Under the pieces are notes generated by a model. It saw only the letters and a list, made by a program, of their open reading frames with translations, was not told the DNA's origin and did no database searches. This document shows positions 44,875-52,903 of a DNA stretch of 59,721 nucleotides, in pieces. Origin of the DNA: Anaerolineae bacterium UTCFX2. Lineage in GTDB: Bacteria > Chloroflexota > Anaerolineae > Anaerolineales > UBA4823. The position numbers were made by a program, and so were the translations under genes. The DNA lies in assembly GCA_002050125.1 (NCBI GenBank), contig MWTA01000057.1, positions 1 to 59,721 on the forward strand, written 5' to 3'. Within the stretch, counting starts at the first letter, position 1. The number at the start of each line of letters is the position of its first letter.

Positions 44875-45585
44875 CTACAGATCTAAAAGGTATGGTAAAT
44901 GATTATAACGCTGAATCACTTTTTCATTAAAGGCTTCTGAGCCGTCCAAGTTGGCGCTCATCAAAACGGGCGGTTCGTAGTCATGCTCCAGCAAGTATTG
45001 AATGGCTTCGACGATCACAGCGTTTAGGATCGCAGCGCCCAGGACAGTGGAGAGGGCTCCAGCCTTGGGGAGCAAGCCAGGGTATGATATTGATGCATCG
45101 CCGGCTGTGACCTTCGAGTCGATGACTACGTCGCCAAATTCAAAAAGTTTCTTGCCAGATGAATGCCGCGAACTCACCTGGTTGGTGTGTTCCATCGATG
45201 TTAGAACCACGACCGTAATACCTTTACTGCGGGCATCCATGGCGACTTCGATAGGCTCGGGATTGCGCCCAGAGTTCGAGATCACAAACAGCAGGTCCCC
45301 CGCCTTGTATGGGGCATTCTCGACGAGAATAGTGCCATACCCCTCCAGTTTTTCAGCCTTGCCTTTCAGCGGATCGATAATTGCCTCTATCGGGTAGAGG
45401 CCCCCCGCGCGGGCGTGGATTTCCACAGCCAGAAGCTGTGAATGACCGCTGCCGAAGGTAAAGACCATATGCCCTTTCATGATCGTTTCACCGACCAGCT
45501 CGGCTGCCTTGCAGATGGCTTGCGCCTGGGTTTCCTTGATCATTTTGACGCGCTCTGCGACGATATCCAGGTATGTTTGGTACAT
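44875..45585 (-). CDS. SIS-domain sugar-phosphate isomerase-like protein (copy A)
   Basis: This 236-residue cytosolic protein is a SIS-fold sugar-phosphate binder: TFGSGHSQLLAVEIHARAGG, VISNSGRNPEPIEVA and RHSSGKKLFEFGDVVID. It belongs to the UPF0309-like SIS group rather than NagB or GlmS. The ATG at 45585 has a ggagaa site; an upstream TTG at 45597 does not. It is a clear paralogue of the protein at 49100-49840. In this cluster it may isomerise or deaminate an amino-sugar phosphate, as AgaS does; that is inference. Confidence 0.85.
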   Translation of the reverse strand: MYQTYLDIVAERVKMIKETQAQAICKAAELVGETIMKGHMVFTFGSGHSQLLAVEIHARAGGLYPIEAIIDPLKGKAEKLEGYGTILVENAPYKAGDLLFVISNSGRNPEPIEVAMDARSKGITVVVLTSMEHTNQVSSRHSSGKKLFEFGDVVIDSKVTAGDASISYPGLLPKAGALSTVLGAAILNAVIVEAIQYLLEHDYEPPVLMSANLDGSEAFNEKVIQRYNHLPYLLDL

Positions 45586-45649
45586 AATCTTCTCCAATGG
45601 TTTGATCTCATCTTGATGGATTGACAGGAATTGTCTGAAAAAACAAAAT

Positions 45650-45693
45650 CTGTGGTTTCGACCGCCACAGATAAATGACGGTCGAAACCACAG
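45650..45693 (-). terminator. Perfect hairpin terminator after the IID gene
   Basis: Fifteen-base perfect arms (45650-45664 and 45679-45693, ctgtggtttcgaccg and its complement) enclose 14 bases. In the minus direction a T-rich run (attttgttttttc) follows, and an A-rich run on the other side makes it potentially bidirectional. It separates the IIC-IID pair from the SIS-IIA-IIB genes, so expression of the two halves can differ. Confidence 0.75.
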
Positions 45694-45747
45694 TGTTATT
45701 GTTTTTCGGCAGCTCCTGTCATCTTTCCGAAGAGTCGGACGAATGGA

Positions 45748-46569
45748 TTAGCTGAGGACGCCAATAGCACCCAAGACGAAGCCAACAATGACGAGCACAA
45801 GAATCACTCGCGTTGGGCTCCACCCCCGCTTCAGCAGCCAGTATGCAAGACCGACCGCCAGAACTGGCAACAGATAGGGAACGATTGCGTCCAATTGATC
45901 CTGAATAACCACTTTGTTCACCACTTCTTCGCCGTTTACCATCGCTGAGGTGGTGATTGTCAAGGGCGTCTTGACGCCGACGATCGAGGGGGCAAACCCA
46001 CCGATCACGATCAAGCCGATGATGGTGGCAGCCTCCGTTATTCTAGCAATAGCACCCGAACCAAAAGCAGTTATCAGTTTTTCACCCTGCCTGTACGCCC
46101 AGAAGAACTGCCAGTATCGAACTGCCAGGTAGGGGAAGAATACCAGGAGTATAACCAAGATGGGCCCAAGAATGCTCCCTTGCAGCGCCAGACCAGCTCC
46201 AATCGAGAAGATGATGGAGTTGTACAGCGCCCACACTACGGTATCGCCCACACCAGCCAGTGGACCCATCAAGCCAACTTTCAGACCTTCTGTTGTTTCC
46301 AGTGAAGCGCCAGATTCTTCAAGTGCAGCATGAGCGCCGATGATGAAGGGCATGCCAACGACCGGGTTAGTGTTAAAGAAGTTAAGGTTCGTGATAAAAG
46401 CTTCTTTGAAATCCTCGGGATCGGGATGGAGCCTCTTTAAGATCGGCAGTATCGAATAGCAGTAACCCACTGACTGCATACGCTCATAGTTCCAACCGCA
46501 TTGAGACATAAATACATAGCGCCAGAAGGACTTTAACAAATCAGAACGTTCAAGTTTGATGGCGTCCAT
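45748..46569 (-). CDS. PTS IID component, mannose class
   Basis: This 273-residue membrane subunit pairs with IIC to form the sugar channel. The N-terminal block with SFWRYVFMSQCGWNYERMQ and NLNFFNTNPVVGMPFIIGAH, then GLMGPLAGVGDTVVWAL, is diagnostic. Hydrophobic helices fill the C-terminal half. It starts three bases after the IIC stop. Confidence 0.95.
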   Translation of the reverse strand: MDAIKLERSDLLKSFWRYVFMSQCGWNYERMQSVGYCYSILPILKRLHPDPEDFKEAFITNLNFFNTNPVVGMPFIIGAHAALEESGASLETTEGLKVGLMGPLAGVGDTVVWALYNSIIFSIGAGLALQGSILGPILVILLVFFPYLAVRYWQFFWAYRQGEKLITAFGSGAIARITEAATIIGLIVIGGFAPSIVGVKTPLTITTSAMVNGEEVVNKVVIQDQLDAIVPYLLPVLAVGLAYWLLKRGWSPTRVILVLVIVGFVLGAIGVLS

Positions 46570-46572
46570 GGG

Positions 46573-47322
46573 TTATGCAACCTCCTTTGGCTGGTACTTC
46601 AGGGATTGGAAGATCAACGTTATGGCAACGGCTGCAAATGCGATACCTAACAGCGGGATCTTCAGATAAGCAAATAAAACGAAGCCCAGGAGCAGGAAGT
46701 AAAAATACTTGCCGACTGGCATGATCTTAAGCAGCATGGCAAAGCCCAAAGCGGGTAGCAAATGCCCAACTGCCAGAATGCCATTGTTGATCCAGGGATT
46801 AGCGGTGAAGAAATTGGATAAAGCGGTGACCAATGTCTCACCGAAGGCGATGCCCAGGAAGATCGGGATGGCACGTGAAAAGCCCCAGATCATATGGCTG
46901 AAATAAGCCATCATTCTTTCGAAACCTTGGGCGTCTCCTTTTTCAGCGTATGCATCGGCGCGGTGGACAAAGATGAAGTTCAAGAAGCGGTTAAGGATGT
47001 CGACCTGGGTTAGCAATAAAGCGGCTGGAACAGCCAATGCCAATCCCGTTGCAAAGCTGGTTCGCGCTCCGAAATAGGTGCCCAGAATGGCACCAGCAAT
47101 GTAGTCTGGTATGGTTGCACCGCCGTACGTGTAGACACCCAGAGCCATCAATTCTAGGGTGCCGCCAACCAGCAGGCCCATCTGCACGTCCCCCACGATC
47201 AGACCCGTGACTGTACCAGCAATCAATGGGCGGGAGGCCATAATGAAATTGGTCGCCAGCATATCATAAACACAGATGTAGCCCCAAACGCCCAAGATTA
47301 TTCCGGCAATTATTGGATTCAT
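46573..47322 (-). CDS. PTS IIC component, mannose class
   Basis: This 249-residue permease subunit has several transmembrane helices and the family's PLIAGTVTGLIVGDVQMGL and GGTLELMALGVYTYGGATIPD segments. A good ggagga site lies upstream. It is the first clear gene of the minus-strand PTS operon, preceded by an unusually long, AT-rich leader that begins at the promoter at 48083-48110. Confidence 0.95.
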   Translation of the reverse strand: MNPIIAGIILGVWGYICVYDMLATNFIMASRPLIAGTVTGLIVGDVQMGLLVGGTLELMALGVYTYGGATIPDYIAGAILGTYFGARTSFATGLALAVPAALLLTQVDILNRFLNFIFVHRADAYAEKGDAQGFERMMAYFSHMIWGFSRAIPIFLGIAFGETLVTALSNFFTANPWINNGILAVGHLLPALGFAMLLKIMPVGKYFYFLLLGFVLFAYLKIPLLGIAFAAVAITLIFQSLKYQPKEVA

Positions 47323-47473
47323 TATTGTTATCCTCCGATCAAAAATGAAATTAACGAATCTACATAAGCAGTGGTATTACCCTCGTAAATTCATCTTCGA
47401 TAGAGCCTCCTTTCATCTGAACCGGGCAGTGCGTAAGGTACTGATAGAGATACATCCCAAAATCACCTCGGCT

Positions 47474-47968
47474 TCAAGTAGCGATAAGCATGTTAATTGG
47501 GTTTAGAGAATTATTCCTACTTGTAAGCGCAATCAGCCAATTGAACCGATCGAGGTTTGGAAACTTTGCCCGGAATGGAAACTCGACTTCATGTGAAGCC
47601 GCTTGACCGCTCAATAGTGGTTTTCGTAACCAGTTGTAAAACGGGGCTTTTTGAGATTTTACCAGCGTTCTAAATGCTGAAAACCAGGCGTAACCGAAGT
47701 AAATACTCTTATACTCAGAGCCAGCGATATAACTCTTAGCCCGGAATGCATCTTTAAGATACCGAAGGGTGTCAATCGTCGGTTCCATTTTCTCAGCCCG
47801 GTCGGTAAGCATGCCTGTGCTTAAGATCGAAATGAGGCGATTAGGTTGCTTTATCTCACAATAAGCTTGGCGAACGGTCGTCGGCTGACGAATGGCTGAA
47901 CGCCAATACTGTGAATAGAAATGAAATGGGAATGACTTTCTATCCAGATTGAAACCGCTCGCCTCAAG
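47474..47968 (-). CDS. Unrecognised open frame in PTS leader, possibly a gene relic
   Basis: A frame of 164 codons stays open on the minus strand from 47968 to a stop at 47474. The first ATG is at 47812 (112 residues, starting MLTDRAEKMEPTIDTLRYLK). The translation has a plausible protein-like composition, including upstream of that ATG (QPTTVRQAYCEIKQPNRLIS), but I recognise no family. Just left of 47968 the frame is closed by TGA. It may be the tail of a decayed regulator or simply non-coding. Confidence 0.2.
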   Translation of the reverse strand, partial: LEASGFNLDRKSFPFHFYSQYWRSAIRQPTTVRQAYCEIKQPNRLISILSTGMLTDRAEKMEPTIDTLRYLKDAFRAKSYIAGSEYKSIYFGYAWFSAFRTLVKSQKAPFYNWLRKPLLSGQAASHEVEFPFRAKFPNLDRFNWLIALTSRNNSLNPINMLIAT

Positions 47969-48071
47969 TCATCTTAAGCAACTGGTTTTTGTACCGATTG
48001 AAATGCCTGGCGTGATAAATTCTGTTTCAATATGGTAATATCCCACCATACTGAGACATACCGTTTCATAA

Positions 48072-48110
48072 ATGCTATAAATACTATAGCATATCTAAAT
48101 GCGTTGTCAA
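48072..48110 (-). promoter_or_regulatory. Promoter with overlapping palindrome facing the PTS genes
   Basis: The minus strand has a consensus -35 TTGACA (48105-48110), a 16-base spacer and TATAGT (48083-48088). A palindrome with eight-base arms atgctata (48072-48079) and tatagcat (48085-48092) and a five-base centre covers the -10, the expected place for a repressor operator. No regulator gene is identified in the window. Confidence 0.6.
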
Positions 48111-48215
48111 TATAAAGTTATAATAATTAACAGTGGACTTGAAAAATAGTTACGCTTAAATTGCCTGGAGATACAAATCATTTCTCAACCAAATTTTCCG
48201 CTTCCGGACATCCGT

Positions 48216-49016
48216 TTGATCGCTATCGATCTAGATGGTACCTTGCTGGACAGTCATAAGAAGCTGCCAGCAGGGTGTGCAGCAGTATTCAAAGAAGCCT
48301 GGCGGGCAGGTGTATATATTTCAATTATCACCGGTCGCAATCTCTGTTCCGTCCATACGATAGGGAAGGAATTGCATTTAAGTGGGCCACATGCCAGTTC
48401 GGGTGGGGCTCTCGTGTGCGGAAATGGCGGACGCCCGGTCTATGCCCGCCATTTTCTAAAAAAAGAGGATATACGCAAGATTGTAGGAATTTGCCGGCGT
48501 TGGAATTTGACTATCTTTCTAGAGAACGCTAATCGTATTCTTGTTGAAAATAACAGCGGGCGTTATTTAGAAGTGAGGCAGCCCCACTATCATTGCATCC
48601 CGCAGTTATGTGATGACATTCTCCTGAAATTAAATTTTCAACCGCTCAAAGCGACGATCATCGGCGAACACCTTGATCTAATTCGCGCTCAAGCAGACTT
48701 TGACAACTGTCAAAACTGCTTCCACACCACAACAACCGGAGAGCAGAACATCGAGATCACCTCATCTGGAGTCAATAAAGGTTCTGCTTTACGCGAGATA
48801 TCCGCAGTCACGGGCATTCCCTTGCAGAATATTATGGCTATCGGCGACAGCCCAAACGACTTGAGTATGTTACAAGAGGCCGGGGTCAGCGCAGCCGTAG
48901 CCAACGCCCAGCCTGAAGTACAACAGGTTGCACAAATGATCGTCCCTTCCAACGATCAGAGTGGGGTGCTATGGGCAATTAAGAACCTGGTGCTGCCTTC
49001 CGTATTTTTGAAATGA
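48216..49016 (+). CDS. Cof-type HAD-IIB sugar phosphatase
   Basis: This protein of about 266 residues has motif I IAIDLDGTLLDS with the nucleophile Asp at its very N-terminus, motif II ITGRN, the HAD-IIB cap, the lysine in GVNKGSALRE, and motif IV MAIGDSPNDLSML. The family dephosphorylates sugar phosphates. The start is uncertain: TTG at 48216 lacks a ribosome site, whereas an in-frame ATT at 48180 follows ctggag by about nine bases. It leads the plus-strand group with the SIS and nagA genes. Confidence 0.88.
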   Translation: MIAIDLDGTLLDSHKKLPAGCAAVFKEAWRAGVYISIITGRNLCSVHTIGKELHLSGPHASSGGALVCGNGGRPVYARHFLKKEDIRKIVGICRRWNLTIFLENANRILVENNSGRYLEVRQPHYHCIPQLCDDILLKLNFQPLKATIIGEHLDLIRAQADFDNCQNCFHTTTTGEQNIEITSSGVNKGSALREISAVTGIPLQNIMAIGDSPNDLSMLQEAGVSAAVANAQPEVQQVAQMIVPSNDQSGVLWAIKNLVLPSVFLK

Positions 49017-49099
49017 AAATGCTTATTTCGGCGTGGCTTTTTAAATGCTGAAGGCTCAAGAAATCACTAGAGATTTCCAGTATCGAAAAGGAGACAGGA

Positions 49100-49840
49100 A
49101 TGGAACAAAAAGCACTTGAATATGTACAGGCTATGCAGACGATCTTGAATCGGATCGTCGAACAGGAAATGAACAAGATCTTCCAAGCTGCAGAAATAAT
49201 TGCAAATACAATTGCGCAAGATGGAATTCTATACACATTTGGCACGGGTCACTCCCATATCATCGCTGAGGATGTTGCCTTTCGCGCTGGCGGTCTGGTG
49301 CCGGTGGATGCGATCCTCGAAGCCTCTCTTACTGGGCATGAAAAAGTGCGCCAAAGCGAATATATGGAGCGAGTGGAGGGCATGGCTGGCGTCATCCTGG
49401 ATTACTACCATCCCTCAGCGAAGGACGCCATCGTGATTATCTCTAACTCTGGGCGGAATGCAGCTCCGATTGAAATGGCGATGAACGCCCATAAACTCGG
49501 AATGCCGGTCATCGCCATTACTTCTTTGGAACACTCACAAGGGACCAACTCACGGCATTCTTCAGGAAAAAAGCTGTACGAATTGGCTGATGTTGTTATC
49601 AATAATCATTGCATCAAGGGAGATGCCATGATTAAAATGGACGGCTTGCCCATGCCCGTAGGAGCAGGTTCAGGAGTGGCAGGTCTGTTTATCATGCACA
49701 CGATCATCGTCCAAGCCACGCAATACCTGTTGGAACGCGGCATTCAACCGCCTGTGTTTATGAGCGGCAATCTTGATGGCTCAGATGAGTATAACAATTC
49801 CCTCTTGGAACGCTACAAGAACCGCATTAAAGTCTGGTAG
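49100..49840 (+). CDS. SIS-domain sugar-phosphate isomerase-like protein (copy B)
   Basis: This 246-residue protein is a paralogue of the one at 44875-45585. It shares the pattern TFGTGHSHIIAEDVAFRAGG, VIISNSGRNAAPIEMAMNA, RHSSGKKLYELADVVIN and the C-terminal PPVFMSGNLDGSDEYN. A strong aaaaggag site precedes the ATG. It sits directly upstream of nagA and may process the deacetylated amino-sugar phosphate. The exact reaction is unknown. Confidence 0.86.
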   Translation: MEQKALEYVQAMQTILNRIVEQEMNKIFQAAEIIANTIAQDGILYTFGTGHSHIIAEDVAFRAGGLVPVDAILEASLTGHEKVRQSEYMERVEGMAGVILDYYHPSAKDAIVIISNSGRNAAPIEMAMNAHKLGMPVIAITSLEHSQGTNSRHSSGKKLYELADVVINNHCIKGDAMIKMDGLPMPVGAGSGVAGLFIMHTIIVQATQYLLERGIQPPVFMSGNLDGSDEYNNSLLERYKNRIKVW

Positions 49841-49930
49841 GTTATTCTTGCGTGGGTTTTCGAATAACAAGCATTGAACGGTTCTGAACTGAGGTTGTTT
49901 GCGGCGCAGCCGCGCAAGGTCTCAATTCAG
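49841..49930 (+). repeat. Two nested inverted repeats before nagA
   Basis: A seven-base pair gttattc/gaataac (49841-49847, 49862-49868) is followed by a larger hairpin: ctgaactgag (49884-49893) pairs with ctcaattcag (49921-49930) with one mismatch, and inside it gcggc (49901-49905) pairs with gccgc (49909-49913). No T-run follows, so an mRNA-processing or attenuation role is as likely as termination. Confidence 0.4.
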
Positions 49931-49966
49931 GTGTTGACCGGTGTTTCCAAGGATTAGGAGATAAAA

Positions 49967-51136
49967 ATGGCTACCACTTTGTATTATGCAAACATTCTCA
50001 CACCGTTGGAGCATATCTATCCAGGCACAGTTGTAGTTTCTGATGATGGCAAAATCACTTATGTTGGCACTATGGAAGATGCTCCCCAGGCTGAAGGGCT
50101 GCGTATTAACCTGCAGGGTCTTACGCTTGTCCCAGGCTTTATCGATATCCACGTTCATGGCGGGTACGGCGTTACGTTTGGCGGCACAAATGATGCTGCG
50201 GAGGAATTGAAGGCTTACTCCGATTGGGTGGTCCGCACCGGGGTGAGCGGCTATCTCTGCTCGCTGGCTGCTAAAGACGCGGAATCCCTGGCAGCGCTGG
50301 TTGCGCAATATGTTGAGGTGATGAAAGATGGCGTTCCGGGTGCTGAACCGCTCGGGATTCACCTGGAAGGCCCATTTATGAGCAAAGAAAAGAAAGGCGC
50401 TTTCAATCCGGACTGGCTGCGCTTGCCATCGTTGGACGAAGCGAAAGCGGTGTTAAAAGCCGGGCAAGGCTGGATTCGCCAGATGACCTTGGCGCCAGAG
50501 TTGCCGGACGCTGACAAAGTTGCGTCTTATTTCAGACAGGCTGGTGTGGTGGTCGCGCTTGGACATACGAATACCGATTATGCCATAGCCAGCGCGGCTC
50601 TAAAAGGCAGCTACACCCACGTGACGCACACCTTCAACGCGCAAAGCGGTTTTCATCACCGCAAACCTGGCGTTTTTGGCGCCATTATGTCCTCGGATCT
50701 GGTTACCGCGGAATTGATTGCCGACGCGATCCATGCTCACCCCGCAGCGATGAAAATCCTGATACGCTGCCTGCGTACAGATCGGATAGCTCTTATTACC
50801 GATGCAATGGCTGGCGCCGGATTGCAAGACGGTGTCTATGACCTTGTCGGACAGACGGTTACGGTTAAAGATGGACATGCAACCCTGGCGGATGGGACGA
50901 TCGCGGGCAGCACGGCTACTCTAAATCAGTGTGTGCGTAATATTCATCAATTGGTCGGCGTCCCTCTGCCTGACGCCGTCAAGATGGCGTCCCTGATACC
51001 GGCGCGCGCTATGGGCTTTGCTTCCCGATTGGGCAGCATCCGTCCCGGCAAAGATGCCAGCTTGACCGCAATCGACGATGATGCAAAAGTATTTCTGACG
51101 CTGGTGCGCGGAAAAGTAGCCTATAACAATTTGTAG
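49967..51136 (+). CDS. nagA: N-acetylglucosamine-6-phosphate deacetylase
   Basis: This 389-residue amidohydrolase removes acetate from GlcNAc-6-phosphate (or the galactosamine analogue). Visible are the metal region PGFIDIHVHGGYG, the substrate motif HLEGPFMSKEKKGAFNPDWL, ALGHTNTDY, HTFNAQSGFHHRKPG, the catalytic Asp in LITDAMAGAG, and the closing GKDASLTAIDDDAKV. Length is normal. It is the best substrate clue for the PTS island. Its end overlaps the convergent oxidoreductase gene by 16 bases. Confidence 0.95.
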   Translation: MATTLYYANILTPLEHIYPGTVVVSDDGKITYVGTMEDAPQAEGLRINLQGLTLVPGFIDIHVHGGYGVTFGGTNDAAEELKAYSDWVVRTGVSGYLCSLAAKDAESLAALVAQYVEVMKDGVPGAEPLGIHLEGPFMSKEKKGAFNPDWLRLPSLDEAKAVLKAGQGWIRQMTLAPELPDADKVASYFRQAGVVVALGHTNTDYAIASAALKGSYTHVTHTFNAQSGFHHRKPGVFGAIMSSDLVTAELIADAIHAHPAAMKILIRCLRTDRIALITDAMAGAGLQDGVYDLVGQTVTVKDGHATLADGTIAGSTATLNQCVRNIHQLVGVPLPDAVKMASLIPARAMGFASRLGSIRPGKDASLTAIDDDAKVFLTLVRGKVAYNNL

Positions 51137-52251
51137 AGTTCACCATCCCGCCTGGCTGAATTATAAGCCGCCTCCAGCACCTGCTGCACTTTAGCGGCGG
51201 AGCGGAAGTTGTTTTTTGCAGGCTTATCCTCGGCGATGTTCAACAGTAAATCGTATTCTTCAGCCAGGTGGGCGTTGGTCATCATGCCCTGCGAATATTT
51301 TGCGTTGGGCCAGAGCTGCTCGATTGGTCTCTCATCCGCGATGGGAGGTGTATTTTTGGGTCCGTCAATCCATTCGCCTTTTTGTAAGCTGAAATAACGC
51401 ACTTTGTCTGGCTCGCCTTCCCGGTAGATCAAAGCGCCTTTGCTGCCGTAGATTTCAAACCCGGATTCCTCGCTGGCTCCAGCTGCCATGCGCGTGACCT
51501 CGATTACCCCGCTGGAGCCATTGACCAAGTCCAACATACACAGCGCCCAATCATCTACATCGACGTCTTCCTGTTGATCGGCTTGCTTAGACGCATAACG
51601 TTTATTAATGAAGGTGTGCATGCGGGCTCGCACAGATTTCACATCTCCCAGGATGTAAATGGCAAGGTCAACCAGGTGAGAACCCAGGTCAGCGAAAGCG
51701 CCCCCGCCCGATTCGGATCGCCGCAACCGCCATGATATAGGTCGGTTGGGATCGAGATAGCTTCCGTGGAACATGTGGCCGCGAAAATTTAATATTTCAC
51801 CGATCTCTCCGGCATCTACTAGTGCCTTCATTTGTTTTATAGCGGGCAGGTAACGCATGACGAAAGCCACCTGGTTGACGACACCCGCTTTTTCTGCCAT
51901 CTCTGCCATGAGAGCGGCTTCTTCGTAAGACATCGCGAGTGGTTTTTCACAATATACCGCCATCTTCGCTGCTAATGCCTGCCGGCACCCCTCCATATGC
52001 AGGTTGTTTGGAGTACAAATATCTACCAGGTGGAGCGGTTGGGCAAAGAATTCCTCGGGCGAGGTCGTCCGCAGCTCAAACCCCGCTGCGTCCATCGCTT
52101 CTTGTTCTGTATCTAGTTTAGAGCGCAGCACCGCGGTAAGGTTTGCTTTCACCTGGGGTTGGCTAATGCACATTGGGATGTTCCGATATGCAATCGCATG
52201 GACTTTGCCAATGTACCCTAAACCGACCAGTCCAACATTTATGGTTTTCAT
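51121..52251 (-). CDS. Gfo/Idh/MocA-family oxidoreductase
   Basis: This protein of 376 residues has an N-terminal NAD(P)-binding fold (NVGLVGLGYIGKVHAIAY), DICTPNNLH, the CEKPLA motif with the conserved Lys, and a C-terminal substrate domain with GGGAFADLGSHLVDLAIY. The family oxidises sugars, inositols or glycosides; the substrate is not readable. The ATG at 52251 follows a ggtgg site; the longer frame to 52314 lacks one. It faces nagA and may handle a related sugar. Confidence 0.88.
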   Translation of the reverse strand: MKTINVGLVGLGYIGKVHAIAYRNIPMCISQPQVKANLTAVLRSKLDTEQEAMDAAGFELRTTSPEEFFAQPLHLVDICTPNNLHMEGCRQALAAKMAVYCEKPLAMSYEEAALMAEMAEKAGVVNQVAFVMRYLPAIKQMKALVDAGEIGEILNFRGHMFHGSYLDPNRPISWRLRRSESGGGAFADLGSHLVDLAIYILGDVKSVRARMHTFINKRYASKQADQQEDVDVDDWALCMLDLVNGSSGVIEVTRMAAGASEESGFEIYGSKGALIYREGEPDKVRYFSLQKGEWIDGPKNTPPIADERPIEQLWPNAKYSQGMMTNAHLAEEYDLLLNIAEDKPAKNNFRSAAKVQQVLEAAYNSARRDGELYKLL

Positions 52252-52393
52252 TTTTCCACCTTTTGTCGAGAGAATCAAAACACGAAGGGAATTTGTTCGG
52301 ATATATCTTGGCATAGGATGACGGTTACGTCAAGTGGCGGTAATACCTCATAAAGCAGAGGCGTGGCGAAAAACGGGTTTATATTGGGAAGTG

Positions 52394-52515
52394 ATGAACT
52401 GCCCGAGATGCCGCCGAACAGAACGCTAAAACCGAGCCAGAAAGATTATTCTTGTGAAGACTGCTGCTCCGGTTGGGTTACCGGAATGGTTTCTCTACAC
52501 TTTGGGTAATTAGGG
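52394..52515 (+). pseudogene. Relic of a four-cysteine zinc ribbon, possibly IS1-type N-terminus
   Basis: The frame from ATG 52394 reads MNCPRCRRTER and stops; two frames over, the sequence continues SQKDYSCEDCC. Joined by a frameshift these give the CxxC...CxxC finger that starts IS1-type transposases such as the relic at 38157. The rest of the 650-base gap (52252-52903) has no gene. It contains an 8-base inverted repeat tgggctgt/acagccca flanking about 45 bases, and a weak agcg/cgct hairpin with a T-run at 52811-52825. Confidence 0.3.
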
Positions 52516-52903
52516 TAGCCATAAAATTGCTTCCCGGCATGCGCCTCAGGGCTGCCGCGTATCGGCGTAAAAACAGCAGTATTAATCTTTCTAGCTGAAT
52601 TATCGGGTATAATCTCCACAGGAGAAACAGCGTGGGCTGTTTATTTTTATTACCCCATGCGAAGATAGAGTCCCGCTACAGCCCATTGACTGGGATGACT
52701 TTGATTCACCGCCGATTAATGTCGAACAGAGAAGCGGTTGAATAAGTAAGCAGTACGCGCGCCGAGCAAAGGAAAACTGTCGTCATTCCAAAAGGAACTT
52801 CAGACCCCTGAGCGAGGCGCTTTTTGGTCGTTTTAGCTAGAGATCACCAATTGCGAATCGTTGTGATGAATGGCAAGCCACATGCCCAAAGGAGGGGCAG
52901 ACC

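Larger units (their letters stand above)
47323..48215 (-). other. AT-rich leader and divergent regulatory region of the PTS island
   Basis: No recognisable gene lies between IIC and the Cof-type HAD gene. In the minus direction the region holds a promoter (48083-48110), a weak open frame (47474-47968), and, at 47377-47394, a five-codon frame MNLRG that follows a near-perfect aaaggagg (47406-47413) by 11 bases. GC is clearly lower than in the flanking housekeeping genes. Confidence 0.4.

Noticed and set aside
45650..45693. Inverted repeat as a mobile-element end
   Set aside because: There is no transposase or partner repeat nearby, and the flanking T-runs fit a terminator.
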